64,000 nt of DNA from Paludibacteraceae bacterium (lineage in GTDB: Bacteria; Bacteroidota; Bacteroidia; Bacteroidales; Paludibacteraceae). Where the stretch lies: NCBI GenBank assembly GCA_024399965.1, contig JAKSNJ010000001.1:62001-126000 (forward strand), in the 5' to 3' direction. Below, one piece after another: positions 9,301 to 18,000 of this stretch (the stretch's first letter is position 1; the number at the start of each line of letters is the position of its first letter). Position numbers and translations under genes: made by a program. Under the pieces are notes generated by a model. That model had not been told where the DNA came from. It saw only the letters and a program-made list of their open reading frames with translations, and searched no databases.

Positions 9301-9496
9301 CCTTGGTTACATTGGTTTCCATCTCGGAGGCAGACGCTCCCGGGTAGGTGGTCATCACCGTTACATACGGCGGATCCATCTCAGGAAACTGGTCAATAGG
9401 CAACTGCGTATAGCTGTATATACCTATAATGATGACTGCCACAAAGATAAGGGCGGTCGTGACCGGTTTTTGTATCGCTGTTTTGTAAATTGACAT
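6320..9496 (-). CDS. RND efflux transporter permease (AcrB/MexB type)
   Basis: 1058 residues, the usual length. The N-terminus (PVTTALIFVAVIIIG, then PEMDPPYVTVMTTYPGAS) and the proton-relay Asp pair in TM4 (GMVVDDAIVVLEN, D400/D401) are typical of the hydrophobe/amphiphile efflux family, as is the second-half TM10-12 block (LVLLVGIVVKNGIVLVDY). It exchanges protons for substrates across the inner membrane and works with the adaptor and TolC-like channel encoded just upstream. The gap to the adaptor stop is 1 nt, so this is a single operon, probably repressed by the TetR regulator at its head. Substrate specificity cannot be read from the sequence. Confidence 0.96.
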   Translation of the reverse strand: MSIYKTAIQKPVTTALIFVAVIIIGIYSYTQLPIDQFPEMDPPYVTVMTTYPGASASEMETNVTKVMENALNSTDHLKHLTSQSKDNISMVTLEMEWGSNMDEITNDIRSFVDMVKDNLPDNCGTPVIFKLSTSSMPIAQYSITADESYAGLDKLLNDEIVPQLNHIDGIGNISLSGSPDRYVYVDLNQQKLDAYGLSLEQVGQVVSANNLNLSSGTVKMDKEQYQMQVRSEYIESKEIENLMVTMLPTGQQVFIRDIATVRDTIKDLTLDEKANGREAVRLVIAKQTGANTVKVCQEVKEELARIQKQIPSDIKIEKIYEGSENIQNSINSLEESVLYALLFVVLVVLFFLGKWRATFIIGITIPIALITAFAYLKLVDSSINIISLCSLTIAIGMVVDDAIVVLENITKHVERGEHPREAAIYATNEVWVSVIATTLVLVVVFVPLTMLGGMAGIMFHELGWIVTIVCCTSTVVAITLTPMLCSKLLKPRKVHVDENGDLIDDDANNKTWYDRTVVRLLDKIDDWYAQSLGWCLKHKGIAFGCLFLFFAISLLPIITGKIGFDFMQEQDNGRLSVMVELQRGTRIEETLKTARKLETRFCELVPEIEMISTSAGSNDDASISAMFSSTENNKISMTVRTNKKWQRKRTIFEIAEVLRREMASYPEITNFTATASSGMGGQQAQTVDVEVYGYDFATTSNIANQIKYLAKQLPGARDVTISRQDDRPEIKITVDKEKASRLGLSSATISSYLRDRVYGMNCGYLKEEGSEYDILVRLQEEDRNSIEDILDLTIPTATGGRVKLSEVASIGEYWAPPVIERKARQRIVTIKVFPYETSLGDLAKALEDNVMNQITFPTGYSYRLAGTYETQSETFGDMILLFFLIVILVYIVMASQFESFSKPGIIMFSVPFAFSGVFFALWMTGRSLDMIGALGLVLLVGIVVKNGIVLVDYINLMRERKMPLDEAIMVSGRSRIRPVLMTAFTTILGMVPMAVSSGEGAEMWQPLGIVVIGGLTVSTFLTLYIVPILYGTITKEDADAKQRKLREKFIFMDIKVKK

Positions 9497-9497
9497 A

Positions 9498-10499
9498 TTA
9501 TTCGGCTATTTCAAGTTTAACACCATCTACCAGTTTATGTTGGCCTACATAAACATATTCTGCACCTTCTACTATTTCAGGAGCGATTATTTCTACATCT
9601 TCGCCAACACGTTGTCCGAGTTTCACACCTACACGCTGTGCGCGACCGTCTTTGTTTAGGAAGACGAAGCGGTCATTAGCACCGACCAGTTTCTCCACGG
9701 ATTGGTAAGGCACGCAGATGATTTCCTCTTCGTTCAAAGGCAAGAGAGACGTTACGTACATACCCGGTCGCAACAGACGTTGGGCATTGGGAATCTGTAT
9801 CTTACATTGGAACGTGTGCGTAGAAGCATCTACGGTGGGATATACGATTTCGATAAAAGCAGGGAAGGTCTTGTCCTTGTAAATCTCAGAGGTCAAGGTG
9901 AGTTTCATTCCCTCTTTTACCTGTGGAATATACGACTCGGGAATGGCGATGAGGGCCTTGAGACGCTCCACTTGGGTGATAGTCAGGATAGGCGCACCGC
10001 TATATAGTTCGCCGTCTTCGTTGTTCTTGGCGCTGACAATACCACGGAACGGTGACCGGTAATAGGTGTTCTGCTTGAGGAAGTCCAAGTTCTCCTTGGC
10101 TTGGTCATAACCCAGTTTGGTCTGGTCGTATGCCTGTTGGCTGACTGACCCGGACTCGATGAGGGCGTTCATACGCGTCATTTCGGTCTCTAAATTAGCC
10201 ATCGTCAGTTTGGTGGTGCGGTACTGCGTTTGGTCCATGCGTACCAGCGAGTCGCCTTTGCTAATCTCGTCGCCCACCTCTACATAAATGTGCTCAATGC
10301 GTCCCGTAACCGACGGTGCTACATTGACGGTCTCATACCCCTGTAGGTTGGTGGATACGGATAACTGACGTTGCACTTTACGTGGGTGGAGGGTCATGGT
10401 CTTCACCACTTCCACTTTTTCCTGCTCTTCGGTGGCAGTTTGTTTGCTGCAAGCCATCAGGGCCAATACAGCAATGCTTAAATACACAATTTTTTTCAT
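9498..10499 (-). CDS. RND efflux periplasmic adaptor (membrane fusion lipoprotein)
   Basis: 333 residues with a lipoprotein signal (VLALMACSKQ, Cys17). Adaptor organisation is visible: a barrel-sandwich/lipoyl half (GRIEHIYVEVGDEISKGDSL) at ~residues 70-90, a short alpha-hairpin (~95-150), the second lipoyl half (SPFRGIVSAKNNEDGELYSG), then beta-barrel and membrane-proximal domains. It links the inner-membrane pump to the outer-membrane channel. It lies between the tolC-like gene (4-nt gap) and the permease gene (1-nt gap). Confidence 0.95.
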   Translation of the reverse strand: MKKIVYLSIAVLALMACSKQTATEEQEKVEVVKTMTLHPRKVQRQLSVSTNLQGYETVNVAPSVTGRIEHIYVEVGDEISKGDSLVRMDQTQYRTTKLTMANLETEMTRMNALIESGSVSQQAYDQTKLGYDQAKENLDFLKQNTYYRSPFRGIVSAKNNEDGELYSGAPILTITQVERLKALIAIPESYIPQVKEGMKLTLTSEIYKDKTFPAFIEIVYPTVDASTHTFQCKIQIPNAQRLLRPGMYVTSLLPLNEEEIICVPYQSVEKLVGANDRFVFLNKDGRAQRVGVKLGQRVGEDVEIIAPEIVEGAEYVYVGQHKLVDGVKLEIAE

Positions 10500-10503
10500 A
10501 TAC

Positions 10504-11847
10504 TTAATTATTTAGAAATTTCTTGAGTTCGACTTGGGCTTTTACGACGTCCAGCACGGCATTGACGTAGGAGGTCTCAGCGGAGATAAGGTCGTTGGAG
10601 GCATTGGTCAGTTCCAATGCAGAGGATGCCCCCCAATGGTATTTATTGCTTACGTTGTTGAATACGCGGTTTGCTACCTCGATATTCTCTTTTTGCGTGA
10701 TATAAGTTTCAAACGCATTCGTCATGTTGTAGCGCAGTTGCTGGTACTGAATGCCGAGGTTGTCGGTGGTTTCGGACAAGGTGTTTTGTGCCTCTTGCAG
10801 GGCAATCTTCTTCTCCGTTACGCCGGCAGCACGTTTACCGCTGGACCAGATAGGCATAGACAAACTGACTCCGATCATGTGGGGAGGTGTCATGTTAAAT
10901 CCGCCCTTGGTCAGGTCGTGACGGTACGTGTATTGGTAACTGCCGCCGATGGTCGGACCGTATGCCCAACCGGCAAGGTGTACGTTCTTCTTGGCCAACT
11001 CCACATTCTTTTGCAGCAGTTGATAGTTGAAGTTATTGTTAATGTTCCACGGCTGGGTCAATAGTCCCAATGCGGTCTCGGGACTTAACATCTTGTCCAG
11101 CGAGGTGGTCAACTGCAGCCCTGTCGTGGCATCTACGTTCAGCAACACGCGCAAAGCGTTGTAGGACAACTCCAAATTACGGCGATTGGCCATCACGCTA
11201 TTCCTTAGTTGATTTACGCGCACGCGTACTTGGTCGGCTTGTGTCTGCTCTACGGCACCCACTTTCGCCATGCGTTCCGTTTGCTCGTATAGGCGCTCTA
11301 CATTGGCCAAACTGGAGTCCATAAGCACCACAATATCCTCCATCACGAGGGCGGCGGCATAGCCCGTAATCACTTGTGCGCGCAGGTCGCTCTCCGATTG
11401 CTCGCGTGTGATGTCTTGCATCTGAATGGCGATGTTGTTAATCAGCACAGCCACGATGGCTTGACCGTTCAGTCCCAAACTGACGGACGCACCGCCGGTG
11501 ATGTAGTTCGGCATACTGATTTTTTGACCGGTCATACCAAACTCCATTTCGTAGCCGCACATATTGACATATTGTCCGGAAGCATCGGCTTGGGGCAGCA
11601 TACCGGCAATGGCTTGCCAGCGTTGCGCATGGGCTTTTTTCACTTCCAATGAAGCGTTTTGTAAATTTCTGTTTTGGCGCACGGCATAATCTTGTGCGTC
11701 TTCTAACGACAGGGTCAACTGGCTGGTATAGACCGGCGCAGTCATTGCATCTAACACTTTCTGCAAGGAATCCATATTCGTGGATTGCTGTGCTATCAGC
11801 GACATCGCAATGCACCCTGCCAAACATACACTAATTAATCTTTTCAT
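10504..11847 (-). CDS. TolC-family outer-membrane efflux protein
   Basis: 447 residues with a signal peptide (LISVCLAGCIAMSLIAQQS) and the two long coiled-coil repeats of the OEP family. Typical motifs are QDYAVRQNRNLQNASLEVKK near the N-terminus and the repeat-related EKKIALQEAQNTLSETTDNL in the second half, with an asparagine-rich tail (GASSALELTNASNDLI). It forms the trimeric exit duct of the efflux system. Its ATG overlaps the TGA of the tetR gene (ATGA), so translation is coupled to the regulator. Confidence 0.95.
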   Translation of the reverse strand: MKRLISVCLAGCIAMSLIAQQSTNMDSLQKVLDAMTAPVYTSQLTLSLEDAQDYAVRQNRNLQNASLEVKKAHAQRWQAIAGMLPQADASGQYVNMCGYEMEFGMTGQKISMPNYITGGASVSLGLNGQAIVAVLINNIAIQMQDITREQSESDLRAQVITGYAAALVMEDIVVLMDSSLANVERLYEQTERMAKVGAVEQTQADQVRVRVNQLRNSVMANRRNLELSYNALRVLLNVDATTGLQLTTSLDKMLSPETALGLLTQPWNINNNFNYQLLQKNVELAKKNVHLAGWAYGPTIGGSYQYTYRHDLTKGGFNMTPPHMIGVSLSMPIWSSGKRAAGVTEKKIALQEAQNTLSETTDNLGIQYQQLRYNMTNAFETYITQKENIEVANRVFNNVSNKYHWGASSALELTNASNDLISAETSYVNAVLDVVKAQVELKKFLNN

Positions 11848-12455
11848 ATCTTATTGTTTCTTAATACGATTTGTTTGATTCCCTCCTCGCTGATTAGTCC
11901 GCGGAAGAAAATATCCATTGCCACCTTTGAGTCCGACACGATACTGGGGTGGTTTTGCGCCTCTGCCAACTTATCCATCATCACTTGGTGCAATGCTGCA
12001 ATAATGCGGGCAGTCACTTCTACGTTCACATCTTGGCGGAAGAACCCTTCCTGAATGCCCTGCTGCAAATAGTGTGCCACAAGGTTGCGGTTAATCAATT
12101 TCAGCCGTTGCAAATGCGCTTGTAATTGCTGTGGGTAGTATTTCTTCAGGTCATACAATAATGGCGGCACTTGGCGCACATCTTTCAGGTCCTTCAGCAC
12201 TTTCATCAGGTTGAGCAACAAATCTACCACTTGCTTATTCTTCGTCTTGCGCTCCACCTCTGCAACCAATGCCTCTTCACGGCGGCGTAAGAGTGCGTCT
12301 ATCAGGGCGTCTTTTGTCTCAAAATAGACATAAAATGTCTTTTTGGACATACCCAATTCGCTACAAATGTCATCTATCGACACCGAGCGAATACCCAGCA
12401 ACCGCATCTTCTCGGACGCTGCCTGAATGATATTTTCACGTTGATTTTCAGCCAT
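11844..12455 (-). CDS. TetR/AcrR-family transcriptional regulator of the efflux operon
   Basis: 203 residues from the ATG at 12455. The N-terminal helix-turn-helix is clear (SVSIDDICSELGMSKKTFYV, then YFETKDALIDALL), and a variable ligand-binding helical domain follows. A TTG further upstream at 12476 overlaps the promoter -7 box and is unlikely to be used. As the first gene of the operon it probably autoregulates and controls the pump genes, as AcrR-type repressors do. The ligand is unknown. Confidence 0.93.
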   Translation of the reverse strand: MAENQRENIIQAASEKMRLLGIRSVSIDDICSELGMSKKTFYVYFETKDALIDALLRRREEALVAEVERKTKNKQVVDLLLNLMKVLKDLKDVRQVPPLLYDLKKYYPQQLQAHLQRLKLINRNLVAHYLQQGIQEGFFRQDVNVEVTARIIAALHQVMMDKLAEAQNHPSIVSDSKVAMDIFFRGLISEEGIKQIVLRNNKI

Positions 12456-12473
12456 CTTGCTCGAAAACGGCTG

Positions 12474-12505
12474 CAAAGGTACAAAAAATTCTTGATATAT
12501 GCAAA
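12474..12505 (-). promoter_or_regulatory. promoter of the tetR-efflux operon
   Basis: Reading the minus strand: TTTG at 12505-12502, a 20-bp spacer, and TACCTTTG at 12481-12474. This matches the Bacteroidota -33/-7 consensus. The -7 box ends 18 nt before the tetR ATG. Confidence 0.8.
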
Positions 12506-12538
12506 TTTTTAGGAAACTTTTTTCACTTTTTTAGTTTC

Positions 12539-12587
12539 CTCATTCCCAATTTCTCATTCTCCATTCTCAATTCTCAATTCTCAATTC
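12539..12587 (+). repeat. 7-bp tandem array (CTCATTC / TCAATTC type)
   Basis: Seven consecutive 7-bp units on the plus strand, CTCATTC degenerating to TCAATTC, covering the gap after the HAD gene and including its last codons (the TGA stop is in the seventh unit). It is a related but distinct sequence version of the other heptamer arrays. Confidence 0.8.
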
Positions 12588-13234
12588 CCTAACCACTGCT
12601 CTAATTGCACCATATTGTCAAAAACGACATCTGCGCCGGCTTGCAGTAGGTCGTCCCGTGTCAATGCTCCCGTATTGACTCCGATGGTGAATAGTCCGGC
12701 TGCTTTGCCGGCCTGTATGCCGAGGGGCGCATTTTCCACAACGCAGCAGTCCTCTTTGGCAAATCCAGAACGCTCCCATGCCGTCAGGTAGGGCTCGGGG
12801 TGGGGCTTGCCATGGGCATAGTCGAATGCGGTAACCATCTTGTTTCGCTGAAAAACACTTGGAAATACGGCCTCCAATTGTTCATACAGGTCCAGTTGTC
12901 CGCCGCCCGTCACAACCCAGATGTCGGCCTTTTGGCTGGTCAGTACCTGCAATACCTTATCCATGTCCTTCATGGGCTTGCCGCCGCCGATACGCCGGTA
13001 GGCGGCGGTTTTTTCGTGGTAAATCTGTTCCAATTGGTCTTCGGCCACGGTAACATGATGCCTCTCGGCCAACAGCATGATGACATCGCGACTGGTGCGT
13101 CCTTCGTTCAGGTAACAGTCCCGCGCCGTAAAGGGAATTCCGTATTTGGCAAGGGTCTCGCTCCATGCTGCAATATGATTGGGCATCGAGTCAAACAGTA
13201 CCCCGTCCATATCAAAAAAGAATGCTGAAAACAT
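12581..13234 (-). CDS. HAD-superfamily sugar-phosphate phosphatase/mutase (beta-phosphoglucomutase-like)
   Basis: 217 residues. HAD motif I is DMDGVLFDSM (nucleophile Asp8 and general acid Asp10); a four-helix cap follows. Motif II is WVVTGGG (Thr in place of the usual Ser/Thr), motif III lies around GKPHPEPYLTAWERSG, and motif IV is VVENAPLGIQAGKAAG with an Asn after the Glu. The family hydrolyses or isomerises small sugar phosphates. It is transcribed divergently from the glycan locus, from a promoter 150-200 bp away from the GH109 promoter, so it could process a sugar phosphate released by that locus (inference). Its final codons and stop lie inside a 7-bp tandem array. Confidence 0.9.
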   Translation of the reverse strand: MFSAFFFDMDGVLFDSMPNHIAAWSETLAKYGIPFTARDCYLNEGRTSRDVIMLLAERHHVTVAEDQLEQIYHEKTAAYRRIGGGKPMKDMDKVLQVLTSQKADIWVVTGGGQLDLYEQLEAVFPSVFQRNKMVTAFDYAHGKPHPEPYLTAWERSGFAKEDCCVVENAPLGIQAGKAAGLFTIGVNTGALTRDDLLQAGADVVFDNMVQLEQWLGN

Positions 13235-13256
13235 AATGTGTCTGGTTATTTGTTTG

Positions 13257-13288
13257 CAAAGGTATAAATTTTTTTTGATATATGCAAA
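13257..13288 (-). promoter_or_regulatory. promoter of the HAD phosphatase gene
   Basis: Minus strand: TTTG at 13288-13285, 20-bp spacer, TACCTTTG at 13264-13257. The -7 box ends 22 nt before the ATG at 13234. Confidence 0.8.
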
Positions 13289-13308
13289 TTAATCTCGTTT
13301 TTTATCCC

Positions 13309-13336
13309 GTGCATTGTGCATCGTCAACCGTCATTC
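13309..13336 (+). repeat. 7-bp tandem array, GTGCATT family
   Basis: Four units: GTGCATT, GTGCATC, GTCAACC, GTCATTC. It lies between the HAD promoter and a GC-rich palindromic element (13340-13375, CCCCTCTGAATGGGG followed by ACCGAGAGGGTC). Confidence 0.75.
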
Positions 13337-13374
13337 CCCTTTCTTCCCCCCTCTGAATGGGGACCGAGAGGGTC

Positions 13375-13417
13375 CCTTCCTCAACCGTGGTCTTGCCGAC
13401 GGTCGACCGACGGTCGA
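13375..13417 (+). repeat. composite block with two 11-bp units, copy A (unit 1 promoter region)
   Basis: A CCTTCCTCA...GTCTTGCCGACGG segment ends in two tandem 11-bp units CCGACGGTCGA (13396-13406 and 13407-13417). A near copy of the whole block lies at 25087-25130 in front of the second transcription unit of the locus. Confidence 0.75.
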
Positions 13418-13448
13418 ATTATACGTTGTGCTGACGTTACCCCAAAAT

Positions 13449-13462
13449 ATGTTTTATAACAT
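13449..13462. promoter_or_regulatory. candidate operator, copy A (ATGTT-N4-AACAT)
   Basis: The inverted repeat ATGTTTTATAACAT lies upstream of the GH109/SusCD promoter. An identical 14-mer is at 25211-25224, and in both places 33 bp separate it from the -7 box. The regulator is unknown; no regulator gene is encoded next to the locus. Confidence 0.6.
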
Positions 13463-13471
13463 AAAAAAATA

Positions 13472-13503
13472 TTTGTGTATGTGAAAAAAAAATTGTAATT
13501 TTG
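13472..13503 (+). promoter_or_regulatory. promoter of transcription unit 1 (GH109-SusCD)
   Basis: TTTG at 13472-13475, 20-bp spacer, TAATTTTG at 13496-13503. The -7 box ends 27 nt before the ATG at 13531. The ~60-bp region including the candidate operator is strikingly similar to 25211-25270. Confidence 0.8.
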
Positions 13504-13530
13504 CGCACAAATTTGAAAGAAACATAAAAA

Positions 13531-14976
13531 ATGAGTATGAAAAAATGTTTAGTCGCTTTGCTGCTGGGCGCAATGGTATTTACAGCATGCACGAACAAAG
13601 ATCCCTATCAGACCCGTTGGCATTGGGATGAAGGTACTATTGTGGTTGAGGCACCTGCCATGCCGGAAGGTCAGCAGACCGCACTTGGCTTGACGGCTGA
13701 GCCCATGGAAGTGGTTCGCGTCGGTTTTGCCGGATTAGGTATGCGTGGCCCTGCTGCGGTTGAGCGCTTTACCTATATAGAGGGTGTGGAGATTAAGGCG
13801 TTGTGTGACTATGAGGCAGCACGTGCCGATTCTTGCCAAAAATACGTGGAGGCCAAGTCGATGCCTCTTGCCGATATCTATAGTGGCGAAGACGGCTACA
13901 AACAGATGTGCGAGCGCGAGGATTTGGACCTTATTTATATTGCTACCGACTGGGAGCACCATTTCCCCATTGCCAAATATGCGATGGAGCATGGCAAGCA
14001 CGTGGCCATTGAGGTACCGTCGGCTATGAACCTGAGTCAGATTTGGCAACTGATTGACTTGAGCGAGCAAACTCGTCTTCATTGCATGATTTTGGAGAAC
14101 TGCTGCTATGACTGGTATGAGATGAATACCCTCAATATGGCACAGCAAGGCGTGTTCGGCGAGATTTTGCGCGTCGAGGGTGCTTACATCCACGGCTTGG
14201 ACGAATATTGGAATCAGTATTGGCACAACCCCAACGGCACCGACCCCGATTCGCTGCACTGGCGTCTGAAATATAATATGGAGCACCGTGGTGACGTGTA
14301 TGCCACCCATGGTCTTGGCCCTGTGGCACAGTTGCTGAATATCCATCGTGGCGACCGCTTTAAGACGATGGTGGCTATGGATACCAAGAGCGTGCATGGT
14401 AAGGAACTCGTTGAGCAGAAGACAGGTCAGCCCTGCGATAACTTCCGCAACGGTGACCATACAACGACGCTGATTCGTACCGAATTGGGCAAAGTGATTG
14501 AGATTCAACACGATGTAATGAATCCGCAGCCCTACAACCGTCTGTATAAACTGATTGGTACCAAGGGTTATGCTACCAAATATCCGGTAGAGCATTATGC
14601 TTTGTGTGCTGAGCAGATAGAGGGTGACGGCGAGAAGGCCATGGACGATTTGTCCGGTCATGAGTTCTTGCCCGAAGCAGAGCACAATGCACTGGTGGAG
14701 AAATACTACGATCCTATTCTCAAACAATACGGCGAATTGGCACAAGAAGTAGGTGGCCACGGCGGTATGGATTTTATCATGGACAGCCGTTTGGTATATT
14801 GCTTGCGCAATGGTCTGCCTTTGGATATGGACGTATATGACTTGGCTGAGTGGTGCTGCTTGGCAGAGTTGGGTGAACTCAGTATGGACCACAATTGCGC
14901 TCCTGTAGCTGTGCCTGACTTCACACGCGGTCACTGGCAGGACGTAGATGGCTATCGTCACGCTTTTGCTGAATAA
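13531..14976 (+). CDS. GH109-like Gfo/Idh/MocA-family lipoprotein (predicted alpha-N-acetylgalactosaminidase)
   Basis: 481 residues with a lipoprotein signal (LLGAMVFTAC, Cys20). A Rossmann NAD-binding motif GLGMRG is at residues 68-73. The Gfo/Idh/MocA core continues with the EVPSA region in place of the usual EKP, and YATHGLGPVAQLL at ~257-269 is a signature of GH109 enzymes. GH109 members cleave alpha-linked GalNAc by an NAD-dependent oxidation-elimination route. It is the first gene of unit 1, upstream of SusC, and a hairpin separates the two. As a lipoprotein it is expected at the cell envelope. GH109 assignment is good by motif; the true substrate may differ. Confidence 0.87.
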   Translation: MSMKKCLVALLLGAMVFTACTNKDPYQTRWHWDEGTIVVEAPAMPEGQQTALGLTAEPMEVVRVGFAGLGMRGPAAVERFTYIEGVEIKALCDYEAARADSCQKYVEAKSMPLADIYSGEDGYKQMCEREDLDLIYIATDWEHHFPIAKYAMEHGKHVAIEVPSAMNLSQIWQLIDLSEQTRLHCMILENCCYDWYEMNTLNMAQQGVFGEILRVEGAYIHGLDEYWNQYWHNPNGTDPDSLHWRLKYNMEHRGDVYATHGLGPVAQLLNIHRGDRFKTMVAMDTKSVHGKELVEQKTGQPCDNFRNGDHTTTLIRTELGKVIEIQHDVMNPQPYNRLYKLIGTKGYATKYPVEHYALCAEQIEGDGEKAMDDLSGHEFLPEAEHNALVEKYYDPILKQYGELAQEVGGHGGMDFIMDSRLVYCLRNGLPLDMDVYDLAEWCCLAELGELSMDHNCAPVAVPDFTRGHWQDVDGYRHAFAE

Positions 14977-14984
14977 AAAACGAA

Positions 14985-15010
14985 AATGTGCGCGCCCGCG
15001 CGCGAACATT
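14985..15010 (+). promoter_or_regulatory. intercistronic hairpin between GH109-like gene and susC
   Basis: AATGT-G-CGCG on the left pairs with CGCG-A-ACATT on the right around a GC-rich loop, giving about nine base pairs with one mismatch. No T-tract follows, so it is more likely an RNA-stability or processing element than a full terminator. It would fit different expression levels of the enzyme and the abundant SusC. Confidence 0.5.
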
Positions 15011-15045
15011 ATATAATTATAATATTAACTAATTAAAACAAACGT

Positions 15046-18000
15046 ATGAAACGCTTACAAACACTGTGTTTGATGTTTCTTGTTGCCTTAGCTGCTATGG
15101 CAAATGTTACGGTACGAGGAACAGTTACCGATCAGGACACAAATGAGCCCATGATTGGCGTAAGTATTTTAGTGAAGGGGACCACAACCGGTACAGTTAC
15201 CGACTTTGACGGTATGTACGAGTTGAGTGTTCCTGAAAACGCAACTATTCAATTCTCCTACGTTGGCTACAAGACGCAAGAGTTGAAACAGCAAAGTACG
15301 TTGAACGTTGTCATGGCATCTGATGCATTCATGATGGACGAAGTCGTATCTTTGGGTTACTCGTCTGCCAAGAAGGCCGAGTTGAGTAGTGCAGTAGTTT
15401 CACTTTCTGCCGAGAAGTTGACAGACGTTACCTCCAGCGATGTTGGTAACATGTTGCAAGGTAAGATTGCCGGTGTGCAAGTTACCAATGCAGGTGGTCA
15501 GCCCGGTGAAGCTGCACAAATCCGTATCCGTGGTACGGGTTCCATCACTGCCGGTAGCGACCCTGTTTATGTGGTCGATGGTGTGATGGGTGGTACTTTC
15601 AACCCCAACGATGTGGAGACTATCTCCGTATTGAAGGACGCCGGTGCAACGGGTATCTATGGTGCTGCCGCTGCCGGTGGTGTCATCGTTGTTACTACCA
15701 AATCCGGTAAGAAAGAGGAAAAAGTACATGTAGACATCAAAGCTACTGCCGGTGGTAAACAAGCGCTTTATGGTAACTATAAGATGATGGGATCTGAGGA
15801 GTTGTACAACTTCCACAAATCGCTGTATTCCAAGAGCGTGTTCAACGCTACTTATCCCAAACTGAAGGACATGCAGGACTATAACTGGCAAGACGAGTTC
15901 TTCAAAACGGGTGTTATTCAAAACTACAACGTAGCCGTTAGCGGCGGTTCCAAACATGTTGGCTACTATGCCAGCTTGGACTACTACGGAGAAGACGGTA
16001 CATTGATTGGTACCGGTATGCAAAAAGTCTCCGGTCACGCTTCTATCAAGGCCGACATCTGCAAATGGTTGGATATGAACGTAAAAGTTGATTTCAATAA
16101 ATCGACTGTTGACTACGAGCCGACTTGGACTATGTTGGACGATGCTTTCATGAAAATTCCTTGGGACTGCCCCTACGAATTAGACGCACAGGGTAACCCC
16201 ACCGGTAACTATGTTTATATGAACGGTGACGTTCGTCCCGATAATGGTGGCAAATGGTGGTCGCAATCCAAGTGGAACTCGCTCCACACCACGGGTTACA
16301 ACTATGTTCGCTCCAATAACTTCGACTTCTCGGGTGTGCTGCAATTAGGCATTCACTTCACCGATTGGTTGCACTTCACTACCACGAACACCTTTGGTGC
16401 CGGTTACTATAAATCCACTACGTACAAGGACAAACGTGCCTTTGACTCCGAGTATTCTGACGGTTATATCGGAAACGATATCGGTCTGAGCAAGTCCTTC
16501 GGTACGACCAACATCTTAAAGGGTGGCTACCAGTGGGATCAACACAGCTTCAATGCTATGGTTGGTTTTGAGTATGGTTTCTGGAGCACCGAATACACCA
16601 CGGCTTCCGGTACAGGTATGCCTGTTGGCGTGCAAGCACTGAATGCCAGTGTGCCTCACTCTGTGGCCGGTTACACCATGCCCGGTTCCAGTTGGGCCGC
16701 TTTCGTTCAAGCACAATATGACTATGCAAAGCGTTACTTCATCACCGCCACCTTCCGTGCTGAGGCAAGTTCTATCTTCGCTCCTGAGCACCGTACGGGT
16801 TACTTCCCCTCTGTGGCTGCCAGCTGGTTGATTTCCAACGAGAACTGGATGAAGGACCAAGACATCGTTTCTCTCTTGAAACTCCGTGCAAGTTATGGTG
16901 TTACGGGTAACAACAATATCCCGCAATACAAATACTTAGGCACATACGCTCTGTCGAAACTCTATCAGAGCCAAGTAGGTGCAGAGCCCAGCCGTTTGAG
17001 CAACCCTGTACTGCACTGGGAGACTGCTAACATGGCTGCCATTGGTATTGACTTGGCATTCATTGACCGCATTGATATGTCTATTGACCTCTATCAAACC
17101 GACAATACCGGTCTGTTGCTCAACGTGCCCGTTGCTCCATCTACCGGTTTCTACGAGATTATGAAGAACGCCGGTGAGGTTCGCAACCGTGGTATTGAAT
17201 ACCGTATCGACGCTAACGTGCTCAAGCTCGGTAAATGGCGTTGGGACATCGGTTTCAACATCGGTTTCAACCAAAACCGTGTTACCTACACTCCGGACCA
17301 CACTCCGTTCCTGCAAACTGCTTCTTCTGTTAGCCAACAGGTTAAGGAAGGTCAGGATATCTACACTTGGTACATGAAAGAGTGGGCAGGTGTTGACTCC
17401 AAGAATGGTGATCCTCTGTGGTACTGCGTAGATGATAAAGGCGACTACATCTTGGACAAAGATGGTAACAAGACCACAACCAACGACTACAACGCTACCA
17501 AAGAGCACGCTTGTGGCAAAGCTACTCCCTTGTTCACCGGTGGTTTGAATACCCAAGTTAGTTGGAACGGTATCTTCGTAAACATCAATACCGCCTTTAC
17601 CTATGGCAACCAAATCTTCAACTATACTCGTCTGAGTACCGATGCCGATGGTGCTTACCTTGGCTACAACCAGTTGAGTCTTGAGAACAGCGTTCAGGGC
17701 TGGACTCGTTGGCAGAAACCCGGCGACGAAGCTACTCACCCGAAAGCTAAGATTAACGGTAACTTGAATAGTAATGCCATCAGTTCTCGTTATCTCGAGG
17801 ACGGTAGTTACTTCCGTTTGAAGAACCTCACCGTTGGTTATGATTTCCCGACTTCTCTGATTAAGAAAGCCCACATGACCAAGTGCCGTATTTATTTCAG
17901 TGCTGATAACTTGGCTACTGCTACCAAGTTCTCAGGTATGGATCCTGAAATCACGCTGGAAACCAGTACCTATAACCTTGCCGGTATGTATTCCACCAAC

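Noticed and set aside
13735-15009. Long antisense open frame (~424 codons) opposite the GH109-like gene
   Set aside because: It mirrors the codon structure of the real gene, shows no recognisable motif or start context, and overlaps a well-supported CDS entirely.
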